From Candidatus Babeliales bacterium (GTDB lineage: Bacteria > Babelota > Babeliae > Babelales > JACPOV01): a stretch of DNA of 20,365 nucleotides. The notes under the pieces were generated by a model. It searched no databases and had not been told where the DNA came from. It saw only the letters and a program-made list of their open reading frames with translations. The number at the start of each line of letters is the position of its first letter. The first letter of the stretch is position 1. Positions 6,840 to 15,537 of the stretch are shown here, one piece after another. The stretch lies in NCBI GenBank assembly GCA_020050475.1, contig JAGVKP010000053.1:1-20365 (forward strand), given 5' to 3'. The position numbers and the translations under genes were made by a program.

Positions 6840-7253
6840 TTAGCTGTTTGCAGCTTTCCATTTATCAAATTGAGCAACAACGTCTTTTGCGTTGAGAGTT
6901 AGATAGGTAAATCCGCTTAAGAGCGATGAGCCTACTAAAGTACCCATTAAGCCCGCAAGCCGTCCTGGCGAATTAACGCCAGCAGATTTCTTTTGACCGT
7001 AGATAAGTCGGGGAAGGCCTTTCCACAAAAGATGTGCGCCTACAAGAGACATCGCACAGCCAGTAACCGTAAGGCCTACAAGGCGTGGATCGTTATTCTT
7101 AGGATGGAAAAAAACATTATCTGCTTTGTTTGCTATGACTTTTGAAGCTGTTTTAAAAAAATCTTTTGTTCTTTCAAACATAGATTGCTCGGCACAAACA
7201 TTGCCTGAAAAAAGTACGAGAGCTACGAGACCTATTTGTTTTGTAAATTTCAT
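6840..7253 (-). CDS. Small exported protein with two hydrophobic segments, function unknown
   Basis: A 137-residue protein I do not recognise. Residues 1-21 form a signal peptide (MKFTKQIGLVALVLF, then SGNVCA before E22). It is followed by a short basic amphipathic stretch (FERTKDFFKTASKVIANK, 26-43). Two hydrophobic segments at about 59-80 and 97-120, separated by a basic loop, look membrane-spanning. After signal cleavage it would be a small two-helix inner-membrane protein; if the signal is instead an anchor, it would have three helices. The ATG at 7253 follows GGAGG; an upstream TTG at 7265 would include that ribosome site and is rejected. It lies 65 bp downstream of the antiporter gene on the same strand and ends at a terminator. 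Confidence 0.75.
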   Translation of the reverse strand: MKFTKQIGLVALVLFSGNVCAEQSMFERTKDFFKTASKVIANKADNVFFHPKNNDPRLVGLTVTGCAMSLVGAHLLWKGLPRLIYGQKKSAGVNSPGRLAGLMGTLVGSSLLSGFTYLTLNAKDVVAQFDKWKAANS

Positions 7254-7288
7254 TGAGACCTCCAATTGAAAGCTATAACCGTATTTTC

Positions 7289-7316
7289 AGGATACCGAGA
7301 TTCTGACAAATGGCAA
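7289..7316 (-). promoter_or_regulatory. Possible promoter of the small exported-protein gene
   Basis: Read on the minus strand, TTGCCA-N16-TATCCT lies in the 65-bp gap after the antiporter gene, and no terminator is seen in that gap. The gene could instead be read through from the antiporter promoter. The match is modest. Confidence 0.3.
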
Positions 7317-7318
7317 TT

Positions 7319-8935
7319 TTAAGGCGTTAGACGAGCCTTTTTTCGGCCCTTGGTAGCAAATTTGTCTGCTATTACTAGACAACCTATGGCAAAAGAAAGC
7401 CCGACTGAAAGCGATAGAGCCCAAGCATAGACAGTGCCCATATGCAGCGTGCACCCAACCACTATAAATGCCAGGAAGGTACCTATAAGCGCTGGGGCGG
7501 CATATACAAGTTGCGACTTGACGTGCGCATGAAGATCAGCCTGCGCACTAGCGCTGGACATGATGGTTGTTGTGCCAATAGGGGAAACATGATCACCTGC
7601 TACTGCGCCTGCAAAAACGGCGCCAACGACAGGCAGTGCCAGCGGAAGCTGCGAGATGAAAATAGGCGTTACAAGATCAGTAAATGAAGTGACGAGTGGT
7701 ACGGCAAGTGGAACAAGGACCGCTATCGTTCCCCATGAAGAGCCAGTACCGACTGACGTTATGAGCGAAGCAATGAAAAACATAGCAGGAAGTAGACTGC
7801 TGCTGACTGATCCCACCAAAAGGTGTGCAATGTAATCCCCGGTACGCAGGTCATTTTTTAAAAGGGTCCCGAACGTCCAAGCTAAAAAAAGAAGGGCAAT
7901 TGAATCTTTCATAAGATCGTAGCCCCCGTGCGCAAGCAGCGGTAAGTTATGGAATAAAATGGTACCACGCAGGAGCGCAAGCGAGCAGCTTGCAATCAAT
8001 GCAATAAGGCTTCCAATAAGAAGCGCAAGAAAAATATCTGTTTGTTGCATTGTTTGAGCAAGGGTATTGTTACCACCAAGAAGTGACGAGTTGCCAAGAT
8101 ACAATATTGCTCCAAAGACTCCCAAAAGCAGCGTGCCCAGAGGAAAAATGAAATCTAAGAGTGTACCTCTTGAGATGCTCGCATGGCCAGCTTTTTCCTG
8201 ATGTGGCGTATCCAGGCCACCAAAAAGATTACCTGTTTTTTGGGCGACTGCTTCATGCGTGGCCATCAGCCCCCAGGAGCTTTGTGCGCGGACCAGATAG
8301 ATAACAGAGGCAGCGATGATAAATGAGTAAAAAACAAAGGGGATCGTTCCCAAATAAAAGGCGAACGGATCTTCAAAAATAAGAGGCTGCGTTGCTTTGT
8401 TAAGGGAGACGCCAGCCTTTTCAAGTTGCATAAGGATCATGGCAACCCAGGTAGAGACCGGTACCAAAATAATGAGGGGTGCTGCAAGCGAGTCAATCAA
8501 AAAAGCAAGCTTGATGCGGGGGACTTTAAAGCTGTCGGTCACCGGTTTCATAATTGAGCCGACCGTCAAAATACTAAAAAAATCATCGATAGCAAAACAA
8601 AACGAAAGCAAAATTGAGGCTGTTTGTGCATTGCGGGCATTCGTCAGCCTTTTTTTGATGATTGCGCCATATGCCTGAGTACCGCCCGTTACACTAATAA
8701 GAGTAATAAGCGCACCGAGAAAAATGAGAAAACCAAACGTGTAGAGATTGGCTGGATCAAACTGGGCCTTAAGAGAGGAAAAAATGATCTGTGCTGCGAA
8801 AGATAGCGAGAACTTGCTTGCTATCAATGCGCCGGATAAAATTCCCATGACCAAAGCAAAAAGAACGCGTTGCGTAATGAAAGCAAGGGCTATCACAATG
8901 AGTGGGGGTAGCAAAACGAGCCAATTGGTGGACAT
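7319..8935 (-). CDS. nhaC: NhaC-family Na+/H+ antiporter
   Basis: A 538-residue inner-membrane protein with about a dozen hydrophobic segments, expected to exchange Na+ for H+ or a related ion/solute pair. Family signs are the N-terminal LPPLIVIALAFITQRVLFAL, the mid-protein VGTGSSWGTIAVLVPLAVPL, and the late motif AGAVAGDHVSPIGTTTIMSS followed by HAHVKSQLVYA. Most NhaC proteins I recall carry SPISDTT at this last site, so SPIGTTT here lacks the usual Asp and substrate assignment is less secure. The stretch at about 220-250 is a hydrophilic loop. The ATG at 8935 follows AAAGG. The gene is divergent from rplM, with a dyad and TATAAT element in its upstream region. Confidence 0.88.
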   Translation of the reverse strand: MSTNWLVLLPPLIVIALAFITQRVLFALVMGILSGALIASKFSLSFAAQIIFSSLKAQFDPANLYTFGFLIFLGALITLISVTGGTQAYGAIIKKRLTNARNAQTASILLSFCFAIDDFFSILTVGSIMKPVTDSFKVPRIKLAFLIDSLAAPLIILVPVSTWVAMILMQLEKAGVSLNKATQPLIFEDPFAFYLGTIPFVFYSFIIAASVIYLVRAQSSWGLMATHEAVAQKTGNLFGGLDTPHQEKAGHASISRGTLLDFIFPLGTLLLGVFGAILYLGNSSLLGGNNTLAQTMQQTDIFLALLIGSLIALIASCSLALLRGTILFHNLPLLAHGGYDLMKDSIALLFLAWTFGTLLKNDLRTGDYIAHLLVGSVSSSLLPAMFFIASLITSVGTGSSWGTIAVLVPLAVPLVTSFTDLVTPIFISQLPLALPVVGAVFAGAVAGDHVSPIGTTTIMSSASAQADLHAHVKSQLVYAAPALIGTFLAFIVVGCTLHMGTVYAWALSLSVGLSFAIGCLVIADKFATKGRKKARLTP

Positions 8936-8962
8936 GGAATACCTTTACGTTAAAAATGCTAT

Positions 8963-9004
8963 GAGTATACTTGGTATTATACTCAAAAAATGTAGCAAAG
9001 TAAT
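8963..9004 (-). promoter_or_regulatory. Possible promoter with overlapping dyad, upstream of nhaC
   Basis: On the minus strand a perfect TATAAT -10 lies at 8976-8981, with a weak -35 (ATTACT or TTACTT) 16-17 bp upstream. GAGTATA (8963-8969) and TATACTC (8978-8984) form a perfect 7-bp dyad that overlaps the -10. The -10 itself is well supported; the operator role is inference. Confidence 0.45.
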
Positions 9005-9026
9005 CGCGTTTTAGCCCCTTTGAGAT

Positions 9027-9055
9027 TTGACCCGCTAGGTTTTTTCTTTTACTAT
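9027..9055 (+). promoter_or_regulatory. Sigma70-like promoter of rplM
   Basis: TTGACC (9027-9032), a 17-bp spacer and TACTAT (9050-9055) match the vegetative consensus closely. Transcription would begin near 9062, about 40 nt before the rplM start. Confidence 0.6.
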
Positions 9056-9101
9056 GGGTATACACTTTTGCCTTTGCTTTATGTGATTAAGGAACATGCA
9101 T

Positions 9102-9518
9102 ATGGATATGAACAAAGCATTTTTTCTCAAAAAAGAACAAGAAAAGCCTCGCTGGAAGGTTATAGACGCTCGCGGACAGGTTCTGGGTCGTCTAGCAACT
9201 GAAGTTGCCGATATCTTGCGCGGCAAGCATGTTCCAGAATATACGCCTCACTCAGATGCGGGCGACTACGTGGTTATCGTCAACGCTGACCAGATTGTCT
9301 TGAGCGGAAGCAAATGGACCGAAAAAACATATGATAGTTACTCAGGGTGGATCGGTGGTCTTAAAACTGCTACCGCACGCGAACTTGGTTCAGTGAGAGT
9401 TATCGAACTTGCAATTCAGCGAATGCTTCCTAAGTCAAAAATGGGAAAAGCGGTTATTAAAAAGCTTCGTATTTATAAGGGTGCTGAGCATCCGCATCAT
9501 GGGCAGGTTACTGCTTAG
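9102..9518 (+). CDS. rplM: 50S ribosomal protein L13
   Basis: A 138-residue early-assembly 50S protein. Recognisable parts are WKVIDARGQVLGRLAT at about 18-33, ADILRGKHVPEYTPHSDAGDYVVIVNA, the segment around SGWIGGLKTATARE, then MLPKSKMGKAVIKKLRIYKGAEHPH. Three in-frame ATGs lie at 9096, 9102 and 9108. AAGGA at 9089-9093 is spaced best (8 nt) from 9102, while 9096 would be only 2 nt away. The gene stands alone between its own promoter and terminator; rpsI, its partner in most bacteria, does not follow. Confidence 0.96.
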   Translation: MDMNKAFFLKKEQEKPRWKVIDARGQVLGRLATEVADILRGKHVPEYTPHSDAGDYVVIVNADQIVLSGSKWTEKTYDSYSGWIGGLKTATARELGSVRVIELAIQRMLPKSKMGKAVIKKLRIYKGAEHPHHGQVTA

Positions 9519-9550
9519 TGATTTGATTCATAGTTAAGATTAAAAATTAA

Positions 9551-9574
9551 GGCCACGAATATTCGTGGCCTTTT
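9551..9574 (+). terminator. Rho-independent terminator of rplM
   Basis: The perfect palindrome GGCCACGAATATTCGTGGCC (9551-9570) is followed by TTTT. Its other strand is followed by TTAATTTTT, so it can also end the convergent rseP transcript. Confidence 0.85.
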
Positions 9575-9600
9575 CTATTGTCTGTATTTTTCTGAGTTAT

Positions 9601-10716
9601 TTACAAGAACCCAAAAAGATGAAACGCATCCTTAATGCTTAAAAAAATGACCAGCGCTAGAAGCATTATCCAGGTAATATAATGAATAATAAGACGCGTT
9701 TTGTCTGGTAAGCTGTGCCCTAATAATGCTTCAATCGTGTACATAAGCGCTTGGCCACCATCCATTATTGGTAACGGAATGATATTAAGGAGCGCGAGGT
9801 TTACGCTGATAAAAGCCAGGAGAAGGATGAAGACCTTAATACCCTTTTCTGCCCCTTTTACCGTTTGTGAGATTACCATAAGCGGTCCACCGATTTGCTG
9901 GACGTTTCGCTGGGTAAAGATAGATTTTAAGGCGTGCCAGGTTTGTTTGATAATAGTGTGGGTAGACTGAATTCCCATTTGTATCGATGCCATAAGTGGA
10001 TAGCGAGGAATAGCAAAATCAATACCGAGAAATCCGTACTGCTTATCCTGAAAAGACTTTTCACCAAATTTTACCGGAACTGTTATCGGCTGTCCCTGGC
10101 GCTCAACTGAAAGAGAGGCGCTAGCGCCGGGCATTTTTTTAATCTGCTCGATCAGATCTTGGGTAGTTGTAAAAGATGCCCCGTCTATTGCAAGGATAAT
10201 GTCTTCTGTTTTGAGGCCAGCCTGAGCAGCCGGTGAATTTTCTTCTACCGTTGAGATAGTTCGCGAGGCGTTTGAGGGATAGAGAAGAGCTGATTTAGGC
10301 ATGCCAACGTAATAAAGAACCGAAAGCGCAACATAAGCGAAAATAAGATTAAAAAGAACACCGCCAGCCATTACGAGCATTTTTTGATAATAGGGCTTGC
10401 TGGCAAATGAGTCCGATTCTGTGCTGGAGGCCTCTTTTTGGTCGCCTTGGCCCACTTCTGCTGCTCCAGCGATCTCGACATAGCCACCCAGGGGGATAGC
10501 GGCCAGAACAAACTCAGTTTCGCCAATCTTTCTACTGAAAAGCTTTGGCCCCATGCCGATGGAAAATGAAGGAGTCTTTATGCCAAAAAGTTTACAAAAA
10601 ATAAAATGCCCTAGTTCATGAAATCCTATCAGAAAACCTATTCCGATAATTCCAACTGCAATAAAAAATGCGCTTTGGCTGAGGGCGACGAGCTGTTGGA
10701 TCAAAGTGCCAAGCAT
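9601..10716 (-). CDS. rseP: RseP/RIP-type site-2 zinc metalloprotease
   Basis: A 371-residue inner-membrane protease that cuts transmembrane segments; in E. coli the homologue releases sigma-E by cleaving RseA, but the substrate here is unknown. The catalytic HExxH is H33-E-L-G-H37, in the first hydrophobic segment. Further signs are FSIGMGPKLF, IPLGGYVEIAG, MAGGVLFNLIFAY, one PDZ domain at about 150-218 (VEENSPAAQAGLKTEDIILAIDG), and the second motif NIIPLPIMDGG, with D319 as third zinc ligand. Many proteins have LDGG where this has MDGG. There is a single PDZ, not the two of the E. coli protein. The ATG at 10716 follows GAAGGAG; a longer open frame to 10791 adds 25 unconserved residues that cover the promoter. 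The usual dxr, cdsA and bamA neighbours are absent. Confidence 0.93.
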   Translation of the reverse strand: MLGTLIQQLVALSQSAFFIAVGIIGIGFLIGFHELGHFIFCKLFGIKTPSFSIGMGPKLFSRKIGETEFVLAAIPLGGYVEIAGAAEVGQGDQKEASSTESDSFASKPYYQKMLVMAGGVLFNLIFAYVALSVLYYVGMPKSALLYPSNASRTISTVEENSPAAQAGLKTEDIILAIDGASFTTTQDLIEQIKKMPGASASLSVERQGQPITVPVKFGEKSFQDKQYGFLGIDFAIPRYPLMASIQMGIQSTHTIIKQTWHALKSIFTQRNVQQIGGPLMVISQTVKGAEKGIKVFILLLAFISVNLALLNIIPLPIMDGGQALMYTIEALLGHSLPDKTRLIIHYITWIMLLALVIFLSIKDAFHLFGFL

Positions 10717-10756
10717 GAAAACTCCTTCGATTTCTAGGTCGTTTTTTTTGAAGTAT

Positions 10757-10772
10757 ATTATAGCTCTATAAT
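10757..10772 (-). promoter_or_regulatory. Possible -10 element with overlapping dyad, upstream of rseP
   Basis: On the minus strand a perfect TATAAT (10757-10762) lies about 40 bp before the rseP start. It is half of the perfect dyad ATTATAG-CT-CTATAAT (10757-10772). No convincing -35 is seen, which could mean an activator is needed or the match is chance. Confidence 0.35.
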
Positions 10773-10843
10773 TTCTCATAAACGGTAACACGAAACGGCT
10801 AGTGAGTCTACGAGTAAAACCGTTTTTGGCACAACAATTCCAC

Positions 10844-10871
10844 TTGAAAAAAAGCTGAGAAAGGTTAAACT
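10844..10871 (+). promoter_or_regulatory. Possible promoter of the str/S10 gene cluster
   Basis: TTGAAA (10844-10849), a 16-bp spacer and TAAACT (10866-10871) give a plausible vegetative promoter, with a leader of about 117 nt before rpsL. A TATAAT at 10975-10980 also exists but would leave almost no leader. Confidence 0.4.
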
Positions 10872-10994
10872 GTTAGGGATTCTGACATGTTTCAAAACCA
10901 GTGTAAGCACTAAACCAGCGCGCCAAGCATATCGTTTGAGAATCGAGAATCGCAAAATTTCAGAATTTAACGGTTATAATTTTAGGATGTTTGT

Positions 10995-11366
10995 ATGCCT
11001 ACAAAAAATCAACTGACCCGTTTTGGACGCACAAAAACGGTCTACAAGTCTAAAAGCTCTGCACTCAAAGGTGCGCCACAAGCGCGTGGCGTCTGCACCC
11101 GTGTCTTTACTACGACGCCAAAAAAACCAAACTCAGCGTTGCGTAAAGTTGCTCGTGTGAAGCTTTCAACTGGTATAGAAGTGAGTGCGTATATACCCGG
11201 TGAAGGGCACAATCTCCAAGAGCACTCAGTCGTTTTGGTTCGCGGAGGACGAGTAAAAGATCTTCCAGGTGTCAAATACCACATTGTTCGTGGTGCGCTT
11301 GATGCTGCTGGTGTTGAAAATAGAAAACAGGGCCGTTCGCTCTATGGTGCAAAGCGTCCTAAGTAG
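10995..11366 (+). CDS. rpsL: 30S ribosomal protein S12
   Basis: A 123-residue decoding-centre protein. The sequence is near universal: [43 protein letters not shown], ending AKRPK. The two lysines whose mutation gives streptomycin resistance (in PKKPN and VKDLP) are both present, so no resistance change is seen. The Asp of KDLPG, target of methylthiolation in some bacteria, is present. It is the first gene of the long ribosomal cluster; AGGATG lies just before the start. Confidence 0.98.
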   Translation: MPTKNQLTRFGRTKTVYKSKSSALKGAPQARGVCTRVFTTTPKKPNSALRKVARVKLSTGIEVSAYIPGEGHNLQEHSVVLVRGGRVKDLPGVKYHIVRGALDAAGVENRKQGRSLYGAKRPK

Positions 11367-11390
11367 GTTGTAATTCTAAGGATTTAAATT

Positions 11391-11876
11391 ATGGCAAGAC
11401 GTAAAAAAGAAGAAAGTTTTACCCGAAATATTGGCGTTGATGAGCGATATGGGTCCGACTTGGTCCAGAAGTTCATTAATGTTGTTATGTGGCGTGGGAA
11501 AAAGGGGGTTGCGCGTAAAATTGTTTACGATGCGATTGAGATCTTGACCAAAAAAGTAGGTAACAACCGCGAAAAAGGCCTCGAGATTTTCTATAGAGCT
11601 TTTGATCAGATTTATCCAGCCGTTGAAGTACGTCCGCGTCGTGTTGGGGGTAGCGTCTATCAAATTCCAATGGAAGTTCGTCCAAAGCGTCGTCAATCAT
11701 TAGCTATGCGTTGGTTGCTTGATGCGGCTAAAAAGCGCTCTGATAAAACAATGGGTTCTCGACTTGGTCACGAGCTTTTTGATGCTTCTGAAGGGCGTGG
11801 CGATGCGGTTAAGAAAAAGCTTGATATGCACAAAATGGCAGAAGCCAACCGTGCCTTCTCTCACTATGCATGGTAA
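11391..11876 (+). CDS. rpsG: 30S ribosomal protein S7
   Basis: A 161-residue primary binder of the 16S rRNA 3' domain, at the head and E-site. Recognisable parts are the start MARRKKEE, KFINVVMWRGKKGVARKIVY, the segment EVRPRRVGGSVYQIPMEV, RWLLDAAKKRSDKTM and EANRAFSHYAW at the end. The length is slightly above the common 156. It lies 24 bp after rpsL with an AAGGA ribosome site. In E. coli S7 represses this operon; no such site was identified here. Confidence 0.98.
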   Translation: MARRKKEESFTRNIGVDERYGSDLVQKFINVVMWRGKKGVARKIVYDAIEILTKKVGNNREKGLEIFYRAFDQIYPAVEVRPRRVGGSVYQIPMEVRPKRRQSLAMRWLLDAAKKRSDKTMGSRLGHELFDASEGRGDAVKKKLDMHKMAEANRAFSHYAW

Positions 11877-11889
11877 TTAAGGGCTGCTG

Positions 11890-13965
11890 ATGAGCAAAGA
11901 AAAAGATCTACAAAAGTTTAGAAATATTGGTATAGCTGCCCACATCGATGCGGGCAAGACGACTGTTACGGAGCGTATTCTTTTTTATACTGGCGTTACG
12001 CATAAGCTGGGCGAGGTCCATGAGGGTGATACCGTTATGGATTGGATGGAGCAAGAGCGTGAGCGCGGTATCACGATTACTTCTGCTGCGACATCCTGCG
12101 CATGGAAAGGTTACAATATCAACATCATTGATACGCCAGGTCACGTCGACTTTACGATTGAAGTAGGCCGTTCGCTGCGCGTTCTTGATGGGATGGTAGG
12201 TGTTTTTTGTGGTGTTGCTGGTGTGCAGCCGCAATCAGAAACGGTGTGGCGCCAAGCGAAGCGCTATAAGGTTCCGCGTATTATTTTTGTCAATAAGCTT
12301 GATCGTGTTGGTGCCGACTTTTTGCGCGTTGTTAATGATATCAACCAAAAATTACACGTAAATGCGGTTCCAGCTCAAATGCAGGTTGGGTACTCAGAAA
12401 ATTTCAGCGCCATCATTGACCTGCTTACTCGCAAGATGGCCACGTTCAATCAGGATGATAGCGGTCTTACTGTTGACTGGCAAGACGTTCCTGCCGAGCA
12501 TCATGAGCAGATGGAAAAATTAAGAACGCAGCTGGTCGAAAAAGCATGTGATTTTGATGATGCTTTAGCTGAAAAATATTTAAATGGCCAAGAGGTGACT
12601 ATTCCTGAAGTAAAAGCGGCATTGCGCAAGGGCGTAGTTACGCAAGGAATTGCGCTTGCTTATTGCGGTACTGCTTTTAAAAATAAAGGGGTGCAGCTTG
12701 TTCTTGACGCCGTGACAGATTATTTACCATCGCCACTTGACGTTCCACCGGTTATGGGGATCGTTCCCGGTACGCAAAAAGAAGAAGAGCGCAAGGCAGA
12801 TTCATCTGAACCTTTGGCGGCGCTTGTGTTTAAGATTATGACGGATCCGTTTGTAGGTGTCTTGACCTTTATACGTGTCTATTCAGGTGAATTACGCTCA
12901 GGGTCATACGTCTATAATTCCTCAACTGGCACTAAAGAGCGCGTAAGTCGATTGGTAAAAATGCATGCCAATAAGCGCGAAGAAATTGATGTAGTAAGAG
13001 CAGGAGATATTGCAGCAGTAGTAGGCATTAGAGATGCGGTTACGGGGCATACGCTCTGCAGCGAAACGCGTCCAATATTGCTTGAAGCGATTGATGTGCC
13101 TGCGCCGGTTATTGATAGCTCAATTGAGCCAAAAAATAAGGGTGACTACGAAAAGATGGTAATAGCCTTGCGTAAAATGATGCAAGAAGATCCTTCTTTT
13201 AGATTTTCATATAATCAGGAAACCGGTCAAACGGTTATCTCTGGTATGGGTGAATTGCATCTTGAGATTATTGTCGATCGTCTAAAGCGTGAGCACAAAG
13301 TTGAGGTAGCTCAAGGTAAATTGCAAGTAGCCTATAAAGAAACGATCCAAAAAGGGGTTGACTCAGAAGGTAAATATATCAAGCAATCGGGTGGTCGTGG
13401 TCAATACGGGCACGTATGGATTAAGCTTGAGCCGCTTGAGCGTGGCAAAGGGTTCATTTTTGAGGATAATATCGTCGGTGGATCAATACCGAAAGAGTTT
13501 ATTCCAGGGGTTGAAAAAGGGATAGAAGAAGCACTAACGTCCGGTGTTTTGGGCGGGTTTCCTGTTGTTGATTTGAAAGCATCGTTGTATGACGGTTCTT
13601 ATCACGACGTTGACTCGTCAGAAATGGCGTTCAAAATAGCCGGCTCGATGGCATTCAAAAACGGTATGAATCAGGCCTCTCCAGTACTGCTTGAACCTAT
13701 AATGAAGGTTGAAGTTGAGACGCCTGAAGATTATATGGGTGATGTAATGGGCGATTTGAATGCGCGTAGAGGGCGAATTTTAGGAATGGATGGCAAGGGT
13801 GGCAGCCAGGTAATAAATGCTGAAGTGCCCCTTGCTGAGATGCTTGGTTATGCAACCTCGCTTCGATCCATGACCAAAGGAAGAGCGAGCTACTCAATGG
13901 AGTTTGAGGCTTACCGTGAGGTGCCTAAGCACATTGAATCAGCGATGACGCAAAAAAATAAGTAA
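11890..13965 (+). CDS. fusA: Translation elongation factor G
   Basis: A 691-residue GTPase that drives ribosomal translocation and, with RRF, recycling. The GTPase signatures are all intact: AHIDAGKTT (G1), RERGITI (G2 region), DTPGHVDF (G3) and NKLD (G4). The domain II-V signs follow, including a domain IV segment ([11 protein letters not shown]) and a C-terminal Arg-rich loop ([11 protein letters not shown]). Length and order match ordinary EF-G, and no fusidic-acid resistance claim can be made by eye. It starts 13 bp after rpsG behind AAGGG. Confidence 0.98.
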   Translation: MSKEKDLQKFRNIGIAAHIDAGKTTVTERILFYTGVTHKLGEVHEGDTVMDWMEQERERGITITSAATSCAWKGYNINIIDTPGHVDFTIEVGRSLRVLDGMVGVFCGVAGVQPQSETVWRQAKRYKVPRIIFVNKLDRVGADFLRVVNDINQKLHVNAVPAQMQVGYSENFSAIIDLLTRKMATFNQDDSGLTVDWQDVPAEHHEQMEKLRTQLVEKACDFDDALAEKYLNGQEVTIPEVKAALRKGVVTQGIALAYCGTAFKNKGVQLVLDAVTDYLPSPLDVPPVMGIVPGTQKEEERKADSSEPLAALVFKIMTDPFVGVLTFIRVYSGELRSGSYVYNSSTGTKERVSRLVKMHANKREEIDVVRAGDIAAVVGIRDAVTGHTLCSETRPILLEAIDVPAPVIDSSIEPKNKGDYEKMVIALRKMMQEDPSFRFSYNQETGQTVISGMGELHLEIIVDRLKREHKVEVAQGKLQVAYKETIQKGVDSEGKYIKQSGGRGQYGHVWIKLEPLERGKGFIFEDNIVGGSIPKEFIPGVEKGIEEALTSGVLGGFPVVDLKASLYDGSYHDVDSSEMAFKIAGSMAFKNGMNQASPVLLEPIMKVEVETPEDYMGDVMGDLNARRGRILGMDGKGGSQVINAEVPLAEMLGYATSLRSMTKGRASYSMEFEAYREVPKHIESAMTQKNK

Positions 13966-14003
13966 CGATACACTAATTCATACCAAGTCTTGGGAGACTT
14001 TAT

Positions 14004-15191
14004 ATGTCAAAAGTATATGAAAGAAAAAAACCGCACGTAAACGTCGGAACTATTGGCCACGTTGACCATGGTAAAACAAGCCTTACCGCAGCTATCACCA
14101 AATATTTGGCTGAAAAAGGGCTCGCTAATTTTACCGCGTATGACCAAATCGATAAATCGCCAGAAGAGCGCGAGCGTGGTATTACTATTGCGGCTTCGCA
14201 CGTTGAGTATGAAACTGATAAGCGTCACTATGCGCACGTTGACTGCCCAGGTCACGCTGACTATGTAAAGAACATGATTACCGGAGCAGCGCAAATGGAT
14301 GGCGCTATTCTTGTAGTTTCTGCTGCTGATGGCGCAATGCCTCAAACGCGTGAGCACATTCTTCTTGCTAAAAACGTTGGCGTCCCTGCGCTTGTTGTAT
14401 TCCTCAATAAATGCGACATGGTTGATGACAAAGACATGGTTGATATGGTCGAAGAAGAAGTTCGTGATCTTATCAGCAAATACGGTTTTCCAGGAGACAA
14501 AGTTCCCGTTATTCGTGGATCTGCAACCAAAGCATTAGCTGCTGATAAAGGTGAGCTTGGTTATCAAGCAATTCAAAAATTGCTTGACGCGGTTGATACT
14601 TATATACCTGAGCCGACGCGCGAAATCGATCGTCCGTTCCTGATGCCGGTTGAAGGTGTTTTCTCTATCGCTGGTCGCGGTACGGTTGCAACTGGTCGTA
14701 TTGAGCGCGGTCGTATCAAAGTTGGTGAAGAAGTTGAGCTTGTCGGATTCGGAACAACGCAAAAAACGATTGTTACCGGTGTTGAAATGTTCCGCAAAGA
14801 ACTCAAAGATGGTCAAGCTGGGGATAACGTTGGACTTCTTTTGCGTGGTACAAAAAAAGAAGAAATTGAGCGCGGCATGGTCCTTTCAAAACCTGGATCA
14901 GTTATGCCGCACCAAAAATTCAAATGCCAAGTTTACATCTTGACCAAAGAAGAAGGTGGTCGTCATAGCCCATTCTTCAATGGCTATCGCCCACAGTTCT
15001 ATTTCAGAACAACTGACGTGACTGGTGTAGTAACCTTGCCAGCAGGTCGTGAGATGGTGATGCCAGGTGACGATGTCGAATTGACCGTTGACCTCATTGC
15101 GCCGATTGCAATGGAAAAAGATCTTCGCTTTGCGATTCGTGAAGGCGGGCGCACTGTTGGATCAGGTGTTGTTACCGAAATTACCAAGTAA
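14004..15191 (+). CDS. tuf: Translation elongation factor Tu
   Basis: A 395-residue GTPase that delivers aminoacyl-tRNA to the A site. GTP-binding motifs are GHVDHGKTS (G1), GITI (G2), DCPGHADYV (G3) and NKCD (G4); domains II and III are complete, from [13 protein letters not shown] to [12 protein letters not shown]. The switch I neighbour reads IAASHVEY, where E. coli has INTSHVEY. Only one tuf copy is in this window; whether another exists cannot be said. It lies 38 bp after fusA and 22 bp before rpsJ, joining the str and S10 clusters. Confidence 0.98.
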   Translation: MSKVYERKKPHVNVGTIGHVDHGKTSLTAAITKYLAEKGLANFTAYDQIDKSPEERERGITIAASHVEYETDKRHYAHVDCPGHADYVKNMITGAAQMDGAILVVSAADGAMPQTREHILLAKNVGVPALVVFLNKCDMVDDKDMVDMVEEEVRDLISKYGFPGDKVPVIRGSATKALAADKGELGYQAIQKLLDAVDTYIPEPTREIDRPFLMPVEGVFSIAGRGTVATGRIERGRIKVGEEVELVGFGTTQKTIVTGVEMFRKELKDGQAGDNVGLLLRGTKKEEIERGMVLSKPGSVMPHQKFKCQVYILTKEEGGRHSPFFNGYRPQFYFRTTDVTGVVTLPAGREMVMPGDDVELTVDLIAPIAMEKDLRFAIREGGRTVGSGVVTEITK

Positions 15192-15213
15192 GAACGTACG
15201 AATAAGGTTTGTC

Positions 15214-15519
15214 ATGAAAAAACAAAAAATTAGATTGGCGCTCAAATCGTACGATCATCAGCTCCTTGATAAAGCAGTAAAACAGATTGTTTTGACGGCA
15301 AAACGAACAGGCTCACAAGTTGTGGGCCCTGTTCCGTTGCCAAACAAGCGACGTTGTTTTACCGTATTGCGTTCTCCGCATATCGACAAGAAGTCTCGTG
15401 AGCAGTTCGAGCTTACTACGCATAAGCGAATCGTAGACATCGTTTCTCCTTCTGAAGAAACCATGAGTGCGCTGATGAAATTGAGTATCTCCTCTGGGGT
15501 TGACGTAGAAATTTGTTAG
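15214..15519 (+). CDS. rpsJ: 30S ribosomal protein S10
   Basis: A 101-residue 30S head protein; its homologue NusE also works in antitermination. The family pattern is clear: [30 protein letters not shown], then [18 protein letters not shown] and THKRIVDI. The open frame extends back into tuf, but the ATG at 15214, after AAGG, gives the standard N-terminus. There is no long leader in front, so the E. coli-type L4-controlled S10 leader is absent here. Confidence 0.97.
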   Translation: MKKQKIRLALKSYDHQLLDKAVKQIVLTAKRTGSQVVGPVPLPNKRRCFTVLRSPHIDKKSREQFELTTHKRIVDIVSPSEETMSALMKLSISSGVDVEIC

Positions 15520-15537
15520 CGACTGAAAGGTTTTTGA

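Noticed and set aside
10780..10825. Inverted repeat AAACGGT / ACCGTTT in the rseP-rpsL gap
   Set aside because: The 7-bp arms are separated by 32 nt, which gives a weak structure that is easily found by chance.
10938..10951. Tandem GAGAATC heptamer
   Set aside because: Only two short copies, with no further units or dyad; too little to call a repeat element.
10975..10980. TATAAT just before rpsL as main promoter
   Set aside because: Transcription would start at or inside the ribosome site and no -35 is visible at a proper distance; TTGAAA-N16-TAAACT upstream is more sensible.
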